64,000 bases of DNA from Malurus cyaneus samueli (taxonomy: Eukaryota > Chordata > Aves > Passeriformes > Maluridae). The stretch is taken from assembly GCA_009741485.1 (NCBI GenBank), contig CM019217.1, positions 44,550,873-44,614,872 on the forward strand, read 5' to 3'. Below are positions 21,796-34,390 of the stretch, one piece after another. Within the stretch, counting starts at the first letter, position 1. Each line of letters begins with the position of its first letter. The position numbers and the translations under genes are program-made. Below the pieces are notes generated by a model that searched no databases, was not told the origin of the DNA, and saw only the letters and a list, made by a program, of their open reading frames with translations.

Positions 21796-24700
21796 CTCTT
21801 GTTTCTAAATGAGATGTAATGAGATATTTTCTCAGGCATGGCAGCATACTGATCATATTTGAAAGTGGCAACTTGTCATTAAATACCTGTCAAATATCCC
21901 AGCTTCCACAGTTTATTACAATATAATATTCACTGCTTCCAGAGAAAAAAAATTACATACAATTTTTGAATTGAGGGGTGATAGAGAGCAAGACAGAAGG
22001 CACAGCCAATAACCATTGAAGCCTACATACTATGTAGTCAGACCAAAGATCCACCAGCTGCTCTCCGGGACAAAAACAATCACTCAGAAGTATTTTGATA
22101 GATTTTACAAAAACTTGTAAATGGACCAGACTTAGAAGTTCTGCTTTATTATGCCACTGCCACTTCCACACAGAGAAAATGTGGCCATTCTAATAAAAAC
22201 AGTTGATTGTTTTACATAATTAAATGTTCTAGACCCTATTAACTTTTATGTATAAACTAAATTTTAATGTTGATGTGTCAGGAATCTGAAAATAATGCCT
22301 AGTGACAGCTCTAGGATTAAGCTCTTCTCACTTAGTTAGGATTGCTAACTTTGATAGTAAATTGTTTTAAAGAGCAAAGCATATAAGTCCTCCCAATGCT
22401 TCCTACTGACATCAACAAGGCATCTGGGACAAGTGTGTGCTGGTAATTCATCTTAATAATCTGTCAGCAAAGCTATCCTAATAGGATGTGTCTTTCATTT
22501 TGATTAAAATGACCCTCTGAAATGTGGCCCTCATAGAAAGTTGACAAGCAGAGGCAAATTTTGAACAGTCTGGCACATCTAATTTTATCTCTGGAAACCA
22601 AAAGTGCTGTTAAATACTCTTACGTAACTACTCCCTCTGTCTCTCTTTGCGGAGCTTCCACACGAAGAACCTGTTCATACCTCTTTGATGATCAATAATA
22701 AATAGTCCTCTTTGGTCCATGTGGCATCCTTTTTATTTTTTTATTTTCTGCCTCCATGGCATGATTTCTAGTATTACTTGAGAGTGTCAGTAACTCAATA
22801 CTGTAGTTAAATGAACTACATGTTTTCTTAAACACATAGCTATGCTATAAAAACATTTCTCATGCTATCTGGAAGGTTTTAATCTTGGGATTTTTTTTTT
22901 AATGTATGAGCTGATGGGGTACATCATGTTGTCCCAATACTCATAAACATTAAACACTTTGATATTGGGTCTTTATTGTGCTACCATGACATGACATTTC
23001 TTTAGAAATCTCATTTTTCCTAGGACCTATCATCTTGAATTGGTAAAGAAAAAACCAGATCTAACGTTTACTGTAAGTATGCAAGACTACAGATTTGATA
23101 TTAAAGTTGTCAAAGACTTCCATACGTTTTCTCATTAGACCATAATACATCTCACTTCATGATACCTGACACACATAAAAGGCAATTTCAGTATTACTAT
23201 TCTAGGTCAAGTTGCATGTACATTAGAAAACATGGATAGTACCTTTATGAGCTACTTTTAGGCATCAGGTAGACCAAAAGTCACATCAAGCAAAGATCCC
23301 TGACTTGGAAAGGCAGCTGGGGAAAGAAAATATTGCCAGGAGGCTGCCAGTAGGAAGACATTCACTGAGTAAATAGTAACACCAGCTGAAAAATCCATTA
23401 AAAGAAATCCAGCAATATTTTGCTTCTCAACTACCTCTCACAATTTGTTAGAGAGAAAAAAAAAAAGCAATTTCTAACACTTCAGTTAGCTCAAATAGAA
23501 AAAGAAAAAAGAACAAGCTATGCAAGTGTTTTTGAGGGGTTTATGCAAATTTCTTCCTCTACAGTTTTGGAAGGGCTAGTTGGTAATTTCATTCATGCTC
23601 TACTTAAAATAATGGGAGAATTTGGGCATGTTCCAAGACAATGTGATATAATGCATAACATATGTTTCATCTTGGAATATGCACACATATGCATGCTGTG
23701 TTCACTTTTTCACTTTTCTAATCCCATACCTATATCCTGTCAGCATCAGCCTTAAAAATACAAATGACGAGACAAAACATTATCCCACAAATTCTGATTT
23801 ACTGTCTTTGCACATGAAGACTAATGATCAACAAGGTTTTACAAAATAATTCAATACAAGGAGCATGGAAATATGGGACAGAAAAAGAGAAGAAATAAGA
23901 AATTCAGGTAGTGGTTTTGTACAATTTATCTTCCTAGACAGAACAGCTAAAGCCAGCTTGAAAGGTATTTTCTCCCTCTTCCTAAGCTAAAACTTAAGTT
24001 ATTCTCTCTAATGTGCAAGACAATTCATTAACCATCATTTCATCTTTGGGAGAGAAAGGCTTCATATGTATCAAACACAAGAAGTTCCAGATTCCCCTAC
24101 TCCATATTAGATAACAATGTGTGAGTCCCAGTATCAGCCTTCCTACACCTCAATCTTATACCACAATAGCAATACCACTGTCCATAATGTAGCTTTCCCT
24201 GGTAAAAAACTGAGATCTTGGACTTTAGTTCTACATAACTGTGCAGCGTGAAATGGCATGTTTGCCAGAAAGCAAAGCAAAAGGTATTTCTTTCCATCTC
24301 CTCCAGACTCACCTTCCTGTTGCAGCCTCCGAGGTGAAAGCAAAAGCAGGGAGCACAACCTGTTGTAGGAACATGCACATGCATAAAGGCAGTGAACAAA
24401 AGAACAGAGCAGAATAGGGCATAAAACTTCCCTGTCTATGTTTTAAGGTATCATCATATAGGCAGCAATCTGATATTAACCTGGATTTTTGTATCTCTTT
24501 CCAGTCTTCCGATTCTGAATGAGTGCTAGGATAAGATTCTGGATGAATACCCAGAGGATTCATTGGAATGTTCTACCCCTGTACTTCTTTTGTTTGGTCT
24601 AAGATATCAAAACCATCCTGAACATTGTGTGATACATTTCTAAAATAAATCTCACACAGATTCTTGGAGCAGGAATCCAATACTGTTCCTGTCCTTTGCA

Positions 24701-25904
24701 AAGGGAACAGGAGACTTACATAAACTGCAGAGCAAATGGGGAAACCTGACAGCCTGCCCTGAATGGGGCTCCCAAGCATCAGATTCACAATCCCTGCAAA
24801 TTTCTTCACCTGGCAGAAAAAAAAAAAAATAAAAATTGTGCCTCTACTGACACTTCCCCTCTCCACAGAAATTGTGTTTGTAGTATGTAACTTTCCGACT
24901 GGCGTCAACATTCCCGTTCTTCAGAGGAAAAGACAGGCTGTAAAAATAAGTAGACCACTGAAGGAGCAAGGGAGAAGCCAAGCATGTCCTGCCCCAAAAG
25001 GCAAAAGGGAATTAAAAAAAAATTAAAAAATAAAATAATGAACCACTAATTCATTCCACCTTCACAAATAAACTAAAAGTGCTTGTTGTCACAATCACTC
25101 CAAAAAAAGAAAAAAAAAATCTGTGAGAAAACAGGCAAAGCAGCAGAATTCATTTTCTCTGAAGTACCAAGTCCTCCAAGAATCTTGCCAGCAAGTTAAG
25201 CAGAATTGTGTGGAATTGTATGCTCCAGGTGATATTTAGTAACACTGCGGCATTTTTCAATTTAATTTCATCAAATGGCTTAGGGGGGGAAAAGCAGCTT
25301 AAAAAAAAATCATAAAAGCTCAACTGTCTGAACAACATTTTCTAAATGTATTTTTAATTATTATTCTGATTGACTTATTTTGAGTTTTTCTTCCATTTAT
25401 ATGAAAGAAGACCTTTAAATATTAAAAACCAATCAAATGGTAAATAAAACAATTTACTAAAGGCTCATTTAACCCCTTAAACAAGCGAGATAGCTTTCAA
25501 AATTTAAAAGAGATTAAATACTTTTCATCATTCCAGCACTGACAGGCTCACACAACTTTTTTCTTTCTTTCTACCGCAGAAAAGCTAGGAACCTTAATCT
25601 CTGAATTGTATTAGCATGAAGGTGCTTGGTACCCAAGCCCAAAAGCACAGAAGCAAATTGTCCTTTACATTTGAGAGTCTGAATCCTAGAAGAAATGCTA
25701 ACTCTAAGAGCACAGCATGTGAGGGCAGAGACAATTCATGTTTACTTTAGAAAAAGCATGTAAAGAGGAAAGGAAAACCTTTTCATCAAATAGAATGAGC
25801 CACACTGGCGCTCAGAAAACAGTTTTCTGGGTTTGGCTCTACTTTCATGCACCCTGGGAGTATGGGCAAGTTCTTTGGACTTCTGTCTGCTTCCATGTAC
25901 CCCC
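21796..25904. other. Unique A+T-rich DNA, no gene seen
   Basis: Open frames up to 112 codons (23420-23755 plus, 24573-24911 minus, 24097-24399 minus) overlap one another on opposite strands and show no recognisable domain. Short A runs lie at 24817-24829, 25011-25038 and 25101-25120. Confidence 0.55.
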
Positions 25905-25953
25905 ATAAAAAAAAACAAAAAACCAAAACAAACAAACAAACAAAAAAAAAAAC
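25905..25953. repeat. A-rich (AAAC)n low-complexity tract
   Basis: An A-rich tract with regularly spaced C, including 'aacaaacaaacaaac', flanked by pure A runs. It is one of the recurring A/C-rich tracts in the window. The hydrophobic Phe-rich minus-strand frames at 25742-25974 are translations of it. Confidence 0.8.
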
Positions 25954-26545
25954 TATCATTCCTTGAAAAAACAATTTAAGATGTACAGATGAAAAACTCT
26001 GTAACAGATATTAGAAGATTTTCCGCATTTTGCCTAGGATCCACAGTCTTAAAACCTTCTTTAATTCACAGTTCAGTGAATTATCCTGAAACATAAAAGT
26101 CTTTGGATAAAAACATTTGCATTTAGATACATTTAACCTTACATTAAAACCAAAAGATGAATAAGCCTTTAATGCTCCTGTCATATTTATTAGCTCTGCT
26201 CAAGGTGAGCAAAAGCTCTTGGGAACAGCTGTGCTAGACATTCTTTCCCTTCCCCCATTCACTATTTTTTCCCTTCTTTAACTGCAGGAGTTCAGTTCTA
26301 GCACTGTTTTTTCATAGTAGGATTTTTCCCTCCTGGCACAAAAATCAGAATGCAGCAAAGACATAAGGGATGAAGGATAAAAGAAAAATGACTTTAACTA
26401 AATTAACTGTATACAGAGTGAACTAGACACTAAGCCCTTTGTTCAGAGATATATTCTGACCTATTCTATCGTGAATCTCTACATCATTTAAATCCAAAGA
26501 TTCAATCCCAAAGCTCAGCCTAATTATTGCTTCGATTTGTGTTCA
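25954..26545. other. Unique DNA, no gene seen
   Basis: A+T-rich sequence upstream of a CR1 insertion; nothing recognisable. Confidence 0.6.
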
Positions 26546-27040
26546 CAGAATCATTTAGGTTGGAAGGGAGCTCTTGAGATCATCTAGTCCAAGCCACTGC
26601 TCAAGCAGGGTCACCTAGAGCAGGTTCCTCAGGGAGGTGCCCAGCCAAGTTTTGAATATCAACAAGGCCAGAGACCCTACAATCCCTCTGGACAGCCGAT
26701 TCCAGTTCTGGACCAGGAAAACACCAATGAAAGATGTTTTCTTGTGCCCATTGTCACTTGTTGTATCACGGGGTACCGCTGAAAAGATTGACTCCCTCAT
26801 CCATATTCCGTCCCACAGAGGTATTTTTACATATTCCTGAGATATCCCCAAGCCTTCTGTTCCCCAGACTAACCCGTCCTGACTTTCCCAGGCTCTTCTC
26901 AGAGCAGATAAGCTCCAGGACCCCCATACATGTCCAAGGGTACCTTGCACTGCTGATTGCAATCCTCTGCTCAACCTGCTTTCCACCTCACTGCCCATTT
27001 ATCTCACCTGTACTTTGTCCCCTTTTCTACAAGGAACTTA
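26546..27040 (-). mobile_element. CR1 LINE fragment, 3' ~450 bp, minus strand
   Basis: A well-preserved CR1 3' portion in reverse orientation. On the plus strand it begins with 'cacagaatcatttaggttgg' (the reversed terminus) and continues through 'gatcatctagtccaa', 'gctcaagcagggtcacctag', 'ctggacagccgattccagtt' and 'cttctcagagcagataagct'. All of these are reverse complements of standard CR1 3' sequence. The element is 5'-truncated somewhere in 26985-27040. Frames at 26615-26998 (minus), 26637-26840 and 26734-27201 (plus) are carried by this element and are not host genes; the last, at 155 codons, is the longest in the window. Confidence 0.9.
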
Positions 27041-27044
27041 GAGG

Positions 27045-27201
27045 AAACAGAGTCAAAAATCTTACCAAGAGCAAGAGAGGGGCAACAGACCTGGTGACAG
27101 GTCTAGAGAGTAAATCACATGAGGGGTGGCTGAGGGAGCTGGGGATATTTGGCCTGGAGAAAAGTAGGCTCAGGAGAGACCTTAACACTCTCTACAACTG
27201 A
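27045..27201 (+). mobile_element. CR1 LINE internal fragment, plus strand
   Basis: Plus-strand CR1 sequence from the interior of the 3' region: 'gaggggcaacagacctggtg', 'gtggctgagggagctgggga' and 'tttggcctggagaaaagtag', ending at 'ctctctacaactg'. It stops abruptly at 27201 with no CR1 terminus, so it is truncated at both ends. It lies head to head with the minus-strand CR1 just before it. The fragments may come from two insertions, or from one inserted into another and then rearranged. Confidence 0.85.
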
Positions 27202-29640
27202 GATTTATTTGCTTAAAAATCTCTTCCCCACCATCATTCCTAAGCTTTATGGTGCTTAAAAAAACATGTCTGGTAGTTCCATGGACATGAATTATTGAAG
27301 GGACAACCAGCTGGGCCACTGGAGTTAAGAAGAAAGATGATTAACCAACATTTTACAGTGCACTAATTATAATATTGCAAATGGATAATTCTACATTACC
27401 ACAGTGCACTGTTGAAAACATCTGTACAAGAGATTCTACCAGCTCCAGGAATTTATGAAGGAGAACCTCATTTTGAGCCTAACACTGCCAGTTATCACTA
27501 CTAAGCTCTTTTTGCAACAGTGAAACCAGCTGGTTTGGTGGTTTTCAACATCCAGACAAATTTTTCTTTTAGGAATTGTACTTGTCCAATGATGCAGTGA
27601 AGGAGAAGACTTGGAATTGCAACCCACTTTCCCATACTCCTGAACATCCACAGACAGGACACTGGAGTTGCATCTCCCTATATCTGCTGGTGAAAACAGA
27701 AGCTGTACAGACAATTGTCAGAAGCTGTGTGGCAAACTTACATATATTGAAAAAGCTATATCATAAAAGCCATTGAGAAACAATCTGTAGACAGACACAC
27801 AAGTTAACTTTACTTCCCTTCACAGGCCTTAGAATATACTCTAAGGAAAAGAGTCTCCTTGTTCCATAATATTTACCTGAATCCTTGCAAAAGCTTTATG
27901 CATGTCAGTACAACAGAAGGGAACACAGAGTAAAAGAACAATTATGAGATTATGCTACACTGACTTATTGGTGAGCAACAAATCTATTTATGACAAAGAA
28001 GTAGAAGCACTAAGGAAAAGCATTATAAAGAGAATGAGAAGGGGAAACAAAATGAGAAAAAACTGGTGGAAGATGGAAGAATGAGCATGTCACCAGCATG
28101 AGAAAAGAACACGGGCAACTTACCATCAGCACAGACTATCTTCTGTGGCTGTGATCCGCTTAGGTCTTACAGCTCACACACTTTCCAAAATCTGTTTGTT
28201 ACAGCTATTTCTCTTTCTTTTATAGCTCAATGATGACAACTGCAGAGTGCTGCTAAGCCAACATCTGCACCAAAAAGCCCTCAAAATACTCCTCATTCCT
28301 TCTCACTTTTCCCTTCTGTTTTGACAATTAGAGATGCACTCAGAGTCTCACAGCAGGAATGTCATTGGTAAAGTGGCATCCCCTTCCTGACTGCACAGTA
28401 TGTACAGTATTCAACTGAAAGTTTTTCATCAGCTACAGTGATGAATATAACAGTGAATATAACATCCATTATGACTGATTTGTTTCTTTGTATTGGTATT
28501 ATAATCAAGGTTAAAATAGCACCTAGTTTTACTGCTGTTATTGCCAACCAAGCCAGTGTGGAGCACTACCTCCCATCACAGAAGTCCTTCTGCCTCTAAT
28601 CTATTGACAGAAATTACTAATAATTGAAAGCTTAACATTATCTACCAAGACATGTTGATTGAACAGTTGCACCTTGAGTCAGCTCCTAACAAGGCTGTTC
28701 TGGAATTATCTGATTTAATTTGGATACACTCTAAATTAGTTTTTCTATTTGGAATAATTTTGAATGAGAAACACTATAGAACATTTACCTGTTCAGTCAT
28801 GGAATCTGATCAGACAGGACTGAATGTTATTAACCTGTCCTGAATTTGGTAAGAACATTATGTGCCACTGCAATCTCACTAGCAGCAGTAACCTTCTACA
28901 CTAACTCATCCTTGCCATCTGCTAGACAAAATTTAAAAAGCACTTTTCTAGCAGGTATTTTTGTATGATGGATAATGGGCATTTAACTTCTGCATTCCTC
29001 TTAAAAGCCCATTCTCTGTATAATGAGCCTAACTTCAGCATCTGATTTGCATATCTAGACTTAGTATGAGTTCTCACCATAACAGCCCTGCTTTAGCAGT
29101 AACATGAGTTCACCTTTAAACTCAAGGTGAAGGCAGCAACTCGTGGCATACTGGGTGCATGCACACAGCAAGGTGCTCTGTTTTCATCTCAAAACCATGA
29201 GTATTTCCGCCCTGTGCTGAGAATGGGAACAGAGAGCATTTGGGTGGGCAGCTGGCCAAGACTGGCATGGAAAACAGGATGATGATGAAGATGATACCAG
29301 AATTTGTAATTCATACCAACAAAACAAATCACTGACCATAGAGCTTAACCTCAACCATGTAATTCCCAAGCATTAAGGAATATAAACAATATTTTTCATT
29401 ACAACTGTACTGCAGATCTATTGTTTCACATGGCAGAATTCAGAGCTTGGTCTTTGGTGGGAATGTTTGTTTGGCTAGCATCGTGAACTCCATCTCACTG
29501 GGAAGTTTTGAAAATCTACATTTAATGGGAATTTATTTCCACAAAAATCTTAAGGTTCACTTCTGTTCTGGTCAAAGAAGCCAAAAATTTAAAAGTGAGG
29601 AACACGACTAAAATCTACTCTGGGCATGAAAACCTTTTAG
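27202..29640. other. Unique DNA, no gene seen
   Basis: Several frames of 60-92 codons (27436-27714 minus, 27576-27776 plus and others) lack recognisable domains. No repeats of note. Confidence 0.6.
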
Positions 29641-29700
29641 TAAGGGATTAATATTTTTAAAAAAAATTAAAATATCTATATATGTATGTATATATTAAAG
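29641..29700. repeat. AT-rich simple sequence
   Basis: An A run followed by an imperfect (TA)n/(TATG)n stretch ('tatatatgtatgtatatat'). Probably a short, degenerated microsatellite. Confidence 0.6.
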
Positions 29701-32011
29701 TTTCTGCTGCAATGGCAAGTGCAAAGAAAACAAAACATGTGAGGTTTGGCTGTTACATAATAAATATGTATTCTGCTCTCAATTATGCTGCTTTAATACC
29801 ACACTAATCCAATGAACCAGCATTTTTTCCCTTGCATGTACGGGTACAAGAGGGATGGAGAGAAAGAGCAAAAAGAAATACAGAGAGATGGCCAAACAAT
29901 ATCATATGACTTAATGCCTACTCTGTCCTTTCTGCATGGAATAAGTTCAAGAGATATAATTTTTATGTCACCTGGCATTAACTTTCCACAATTTTTCTTT
30001 GCCAGTTTTGCTGGTTACAGAGTTCATTACAGTTTGCTGACACACACAATGGGAGACACTGAAGGCTCTATATTTTTTTTGGAAGCAGCTCTGCGCGCTG
30101 TATTCTATGAAAGAAATCCTTACATGAATATTCCAGAATGAGATATTCCAAATCCAAAATATTGTCATAAGCCCCTGAGTCCAAGGTTACTTCCACCTCC
30201 AATGTCTTTTTCAAGAGAATGTAGCATCTTTGACAGTTTTACTGTTGCTTTGTTTCAATTTAATGTAGTTAAAGGTTTTGAATTGCATCAAGCAACTTAA
30301 GAGGGATGATATCAGGATTTCGGTTTACAAGTTGAATAGTACATTTAGCCATCTCTGTGAAACACTCTACAAAAAAAGACTTTCACAGAAGACTTTCACA
30401 GTCTTATGCTTAGAAAAATCTTCGAGGTTCACCCAGTATTCTGTGGCACAGCATTCTGTTTTACATCTGAGGCCTAGAATAGCAGAAGAATGTAAAGAAG
30501 AAGATCTATTAGATCTTCTAAGTGATCTGAGCAAAAAGTGTGGTTTTCATGATATTCTCCTGGCCTGGAATATTTACCTTTCACAGTTGTTAAATGTAGG
30601 GAAATGAAAGGTCCCTTTCTTAGGCACAGCTACACAAAATAGCCATTTCCTTCCCTCTGGTCCCTGGAGGCTGTGCATCAGAAAAAAAAAAAAGTCTGTA
30701 ATAGGAAAGAGACCTAATGAGAATGAAGAGTTGCAACCAGAGGGTTGCAGTTGCTGAGCACAGACACCACTGCACACATATCACAAATATCTTAATATTC
30801 CACTTCTCAAAAAGCAATTCCAGCAACATACATGAGGCATGGACTCTGCTGCCTCTGCAGTGGCAATCCCAGCAAATGGCTCATGTCATAAAATTACTTT
30901 TGCTGGTACAGAAACCAAGACCCCATCCTGACTATACTTTCAGGGGTTTCTAGGTGAATTACATCTCAAAAGATACTCAATGTCTTTGCTTACAGACAGA
31001 CTTTCACATTTAGCTTAGGATTCAAAAGTCATGCTAAAAACATGTTAGTTGTAATAATGAGGTGCTTTAAGTAGGGGCAAGCTGTCACCTGGAAACCTGT
31101 GTGCATTCAGTAGTAACCCTGGTGAGCTTCATAAATATTCAGCTGATCATCAGGAGACAGGACACTGAACACACTGCAGAAAAGTACTAGTGAATAGTCA
31201 TGGGAACTTACATCAACTTCTACACACTCTAAATACTGCTAAGACTCAGTTACCCTATCATTTAATGAACTCTGCACCTGAAGAATTTACTGTGCTATAA
31301 GGAATGGTATCTGCACCAACATATGGTCATGTCAATCAGCACATAACATATGCCAGACCACAACATTCCAGTATTGCAATAATTATTTCATTGGTATCAG
31401 GTGATAGTTATTTCATTTGACTGTGCCAACTAACAGTTTCTGAAGCTCTAAGTAACTTTAACTAGCAAAAAAAAAACCAGAGACCTTATTTCAGGTGACA
31501 TGGTCTAAAAAGTTGAAGTAGACAGATTTCCTTTTCTGTAAATCTAAGAAAGAAAATAGTTTACTATTTTTTTTAATAGCAACTTTTGAGATAGTAGCTT
31601 TTCTAGGGATCAGTAACATTTTATGGTGACAGATAAACACATACAAGATTAATTTGCAATGATATTTGGTAACATGGAAATTGAATTAATCTGTTATAAT
31701 TGATCTTCCATTTTACCATATATTTAGCTGTCCTATCCGTCTGTAACCTGATGAAATATTATCCAAACACTGAATGCTGCTCTGATGGATGTTTTGGCTA
31801 AATACCTAAGGATACTATAGCAGAGAATTGTATCATATATCCTGTTTACTACAGCCCCAAGACAAAATTACAGGTCTTGGTATTTCAGTTATCTGGTATT
31901 CCTGTGCTCTGGAATTTTCCCATGGCTGTTTCTAATACAGAGAGGTTTAAAAGACAGTCTTTAGCAAATTGGTCGTACATTTCTCTGGACTTAACTATGC
32001 CAAGTCTACAA
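29701..32011. other. Unique DNA with a 13-bp tandem pair
   Basis: Two 109-codon plus-strand frames (29812-30141, 30278-30607) have no recognisable domain, and the sequence around them shows no clear splice or promoter context. At 30377-30402 a 13-base unit 'agactttcacag' plus one base is repeated in tandem, and the second copy forms AAGACT-ttcac-AGTCTT. No gene is supported. Confidence 0.5.
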
Positions 32012-32057
32012 CTTTGGCCAAAGAACTTGAAGTATCTCTGTGGCCAAAGTTTGGCCA
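32012..32057. other. Twin TTTGGCCAAA palindromes
   Basis: CTTTGGCCAAAG (32012-32023) is a perfect 12-bp palindrome. TGGCCAAA-g-TTTGGCCA (32041-32057) is a perfect 17-base palindrome with one central base. Both contain the TTGGC/GCCAA half-sites bound by nuclear factor I, although the normal five-base NFI spacing is not met. The function is unknown. Confidence 0.45.
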
Positions 32058-33938
32058 GATTCTGAGCAAAGTGACCACATTAATTTAGTAGAAGCCTGAT
32101 GTAACTACAGAACCCTCACACCTGGGTAATTGCTCAGCAACCCTGAGCAAATTATTGTAGTTGAGACCAAAGATTCTTGTTCTTCTATCACTTGCAGATA
32201 CATAATTCTTCAGGTTCCCACAAAGTTATACACAAATAGATTACATGTTTTGCTGGAAGTTACACATTATAGCTAGAGGAAAGTGCATGTTCTGAGACAC
32301 TTCAGACAGATTAGTATCAATTTCCCTTCATAAACACAGTGAAATAAAGAATTAGCCTTGGCAGTGGAAGAAGAGAGAATTTCTATGGTATTTTTCTGCT
32401 TCATGTGCTTTTATTATGGATCAGCTGTGGTCTGTGATCTTTCAGAAGTATTTCACACATGCTGTGTGGGTATTAATATTGAGGACAACAACAGAGAAAT
32501 GCAAACTGGGTGCATACTTCACCCTGTGTGTCAAGCCAATCTAGAACACACAATGTCAGCAAAACAGCAGTTTCATGAGATTTAAATTGTCTATATTCTA
32601 TAATTGCACACGCAGTTACTTAATTTTAAAATAAAGTGTTACACAGGAGAAATCAAGCCTTAGCTGTGAATATAACACATTTATTTTGAAAACTAACAAA
32701 GTCATATTTTGAATCATAATTTCTAAAGGCCAGGCTGAATTCATCTATATAAGGAATGTAGTTCATCAATATAGAGGAATTTGCAATATATGCATCCAAA
32801 TCAGAAATGGCAAGAAAATCAGAGTAATTCAGACATGTAAGGATACAGAAGCCATACTGTTGCCCACTATGTAACTATGAGTGCAACATCTATTCAATTC
32901 AAGCTTGAGCTATATCAGATTACATTATAAATTGCTTTGTTATTTACAAGAGTATGAGAGTAAAAGTTTGAAAAGGGGTTTGGTTCATCATAGGTCTAAC
33001 TAGTTATGTGGCTTGTCACTTTGCATGGGAGGAGTTTGAAATCATGACACACTGAAGCTTCCAAAGGACTTGTGCATTCAGCATACGAGACAAAGCAAGG
33101 AACACTGCAGAAAATTGAATTCTTTTAAGTCAGTTATGCTCTCATACTGCTACAAAACTCTGTTAATAAACAAAGAACCAAATATGCTGCATATTGCACA
33201 AAGCTTTCATGTTTAAGGATTAAAATCTATAAGACAAGAAGCAGATGATCAGGGAATTAACAGATCAGTAGGACACCAGTTTAATAAGCAGTGATCTTAG
33301 TTCTGTGAGAAAATGTTACCTCTTTTTTTAACAGGCATCCTGACAGAGAACTTCAGACAGGATTTGAAATCTGATTATAAGGTAGCTTTGTGGATAATTA
33401 TATGAAGTACCTTCTAATCATAAGAAACACTCAAAGAAAGCAGAAAGGTGCTTGTGTAGAAATGAACGAGTGACGTGGCAGACCAGCAGCACCAGACAAC
33501 AGGTGCCTCAAAAACCAAATCAAACACAGTAGATAGGGAAGTGGATAGCCCTGAAAGCAACAGCTTTCAGGAACAAGCTGGAAAATGATTCTCTAAGTTG
33601 GTTCTATCAAGAAAGTAAAGTGTTATTTTTCAGGGAATTACTATTTCAGCTGTACAAAATTCCATAAGAGTATCACACAGCTTTTTCTTTCCACACATCT
33701 CTCTTCTTTAAGAGGCTTAGAAAAGGGAGATAGCCACGAGTCATTCACTTTCTTTATTGGACTCAAATCTTTATGATTTAAAAGAGAGATAAATGGAAGA
33801 AGGCAGAAAGTAAAGAATTCTCTCCTGCCTCTTATGACAGCAGTTAGGACTTTTGAACAGTTCAAGATGCTGCAGCCTCCAAAATACACTTCCACTATCA
33901 CCTGGTTTGACAAGATATGGAGGGGTTTTTCTAAAATT
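32058..33938. other. Unique A+T-rich DNA, no gene seen
   Basis: The minus-strand frame at 33641-34033 (130 codons) runs through the A22 tract, translated as poly-Phe, and has no recognisable domain. Nothing else is notable. Confidence 0.6.
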
Positions 33939-33960
33939 AAAAAAAAAAAAAAAAAAAAAA
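33939..33960. repeat. A22 homopolymer
   Basis: An uninterrupted run of 22 A. No polyadenylation signal lies in the 30 bases before it, so it is unlikely to be a retrocopy tail. Confidence 0.9.
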
Positions 33961-34300
33961 GAGAAAGCTTAGCCAGACAATTCTCCAAAGTTCTGTTGTG
34001 GCTGAAAGCACAGACAACAACAATAACCATCACTTTTACATCTGCAGCACATCCATTTCAACAAGAAAAACATGCTATAGCAGAACCCAAGTGTGTTGAG
34101 CTGTAAGGACACAAAGTTCTTACAAAAGAACTGCAATAGGATGAGAATTTACTTACAAGTATCTTACCCATATTCCAACTAAGTTACAGTCTAAGCCTAC
34201 AGTGGCACAGTATCTAACACAGCAAACCTTCCAATACACCAAGTAACTACACTTCAGTAATCAAACAGCTTAGGTATGTCTTGGGAAAAGATTAGGATTG
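33961..34300. other. Unique DNA, no gene seen
   Basis: A+T-rich sequence between two low-complexity tracts; nothing recognisable. Confidence 0.6.
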
Positions 34301-34390
34301 GTTGTTTTTTTTTTTTTTTTAATTTAGTGATTTTGGGGGTTTGGTTGCCGTTTTTTGCTTGATTTTGTTTTTTTCAGTTTTTGGGGGTTT
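34301..34390. repeat. T/G-rich low-complexity tract
   Basis: About 90 bases dominated by T with G clusters, starting with a T16 run (34305-34320) and including two G5 runs (34335-34339, 34383-34387). It is strand-asymmetric, with hardly any C. One of the recurring T/G tracts in the window. Confidence 0.75.

Noticed and set aside
26734..27201. Longest open frame in the window (155 codons, plus strand)
   Set aside because: It runs across two CR1 fragments, antisense to the first, and has no recognisable protein domain.
29812..30607. Two successive 109-codon plus-strand frames suggesting adjacent exons
   Set aside because: Neither has a known domain, splice signals are not convincing, and two such frames are expected by chance in this much A+T-rich DNA.
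33641..34033. 130-codon minus-strand frame
   Set aside because: It contains the A22 run read as poly-Phe and has no recognisable domain.
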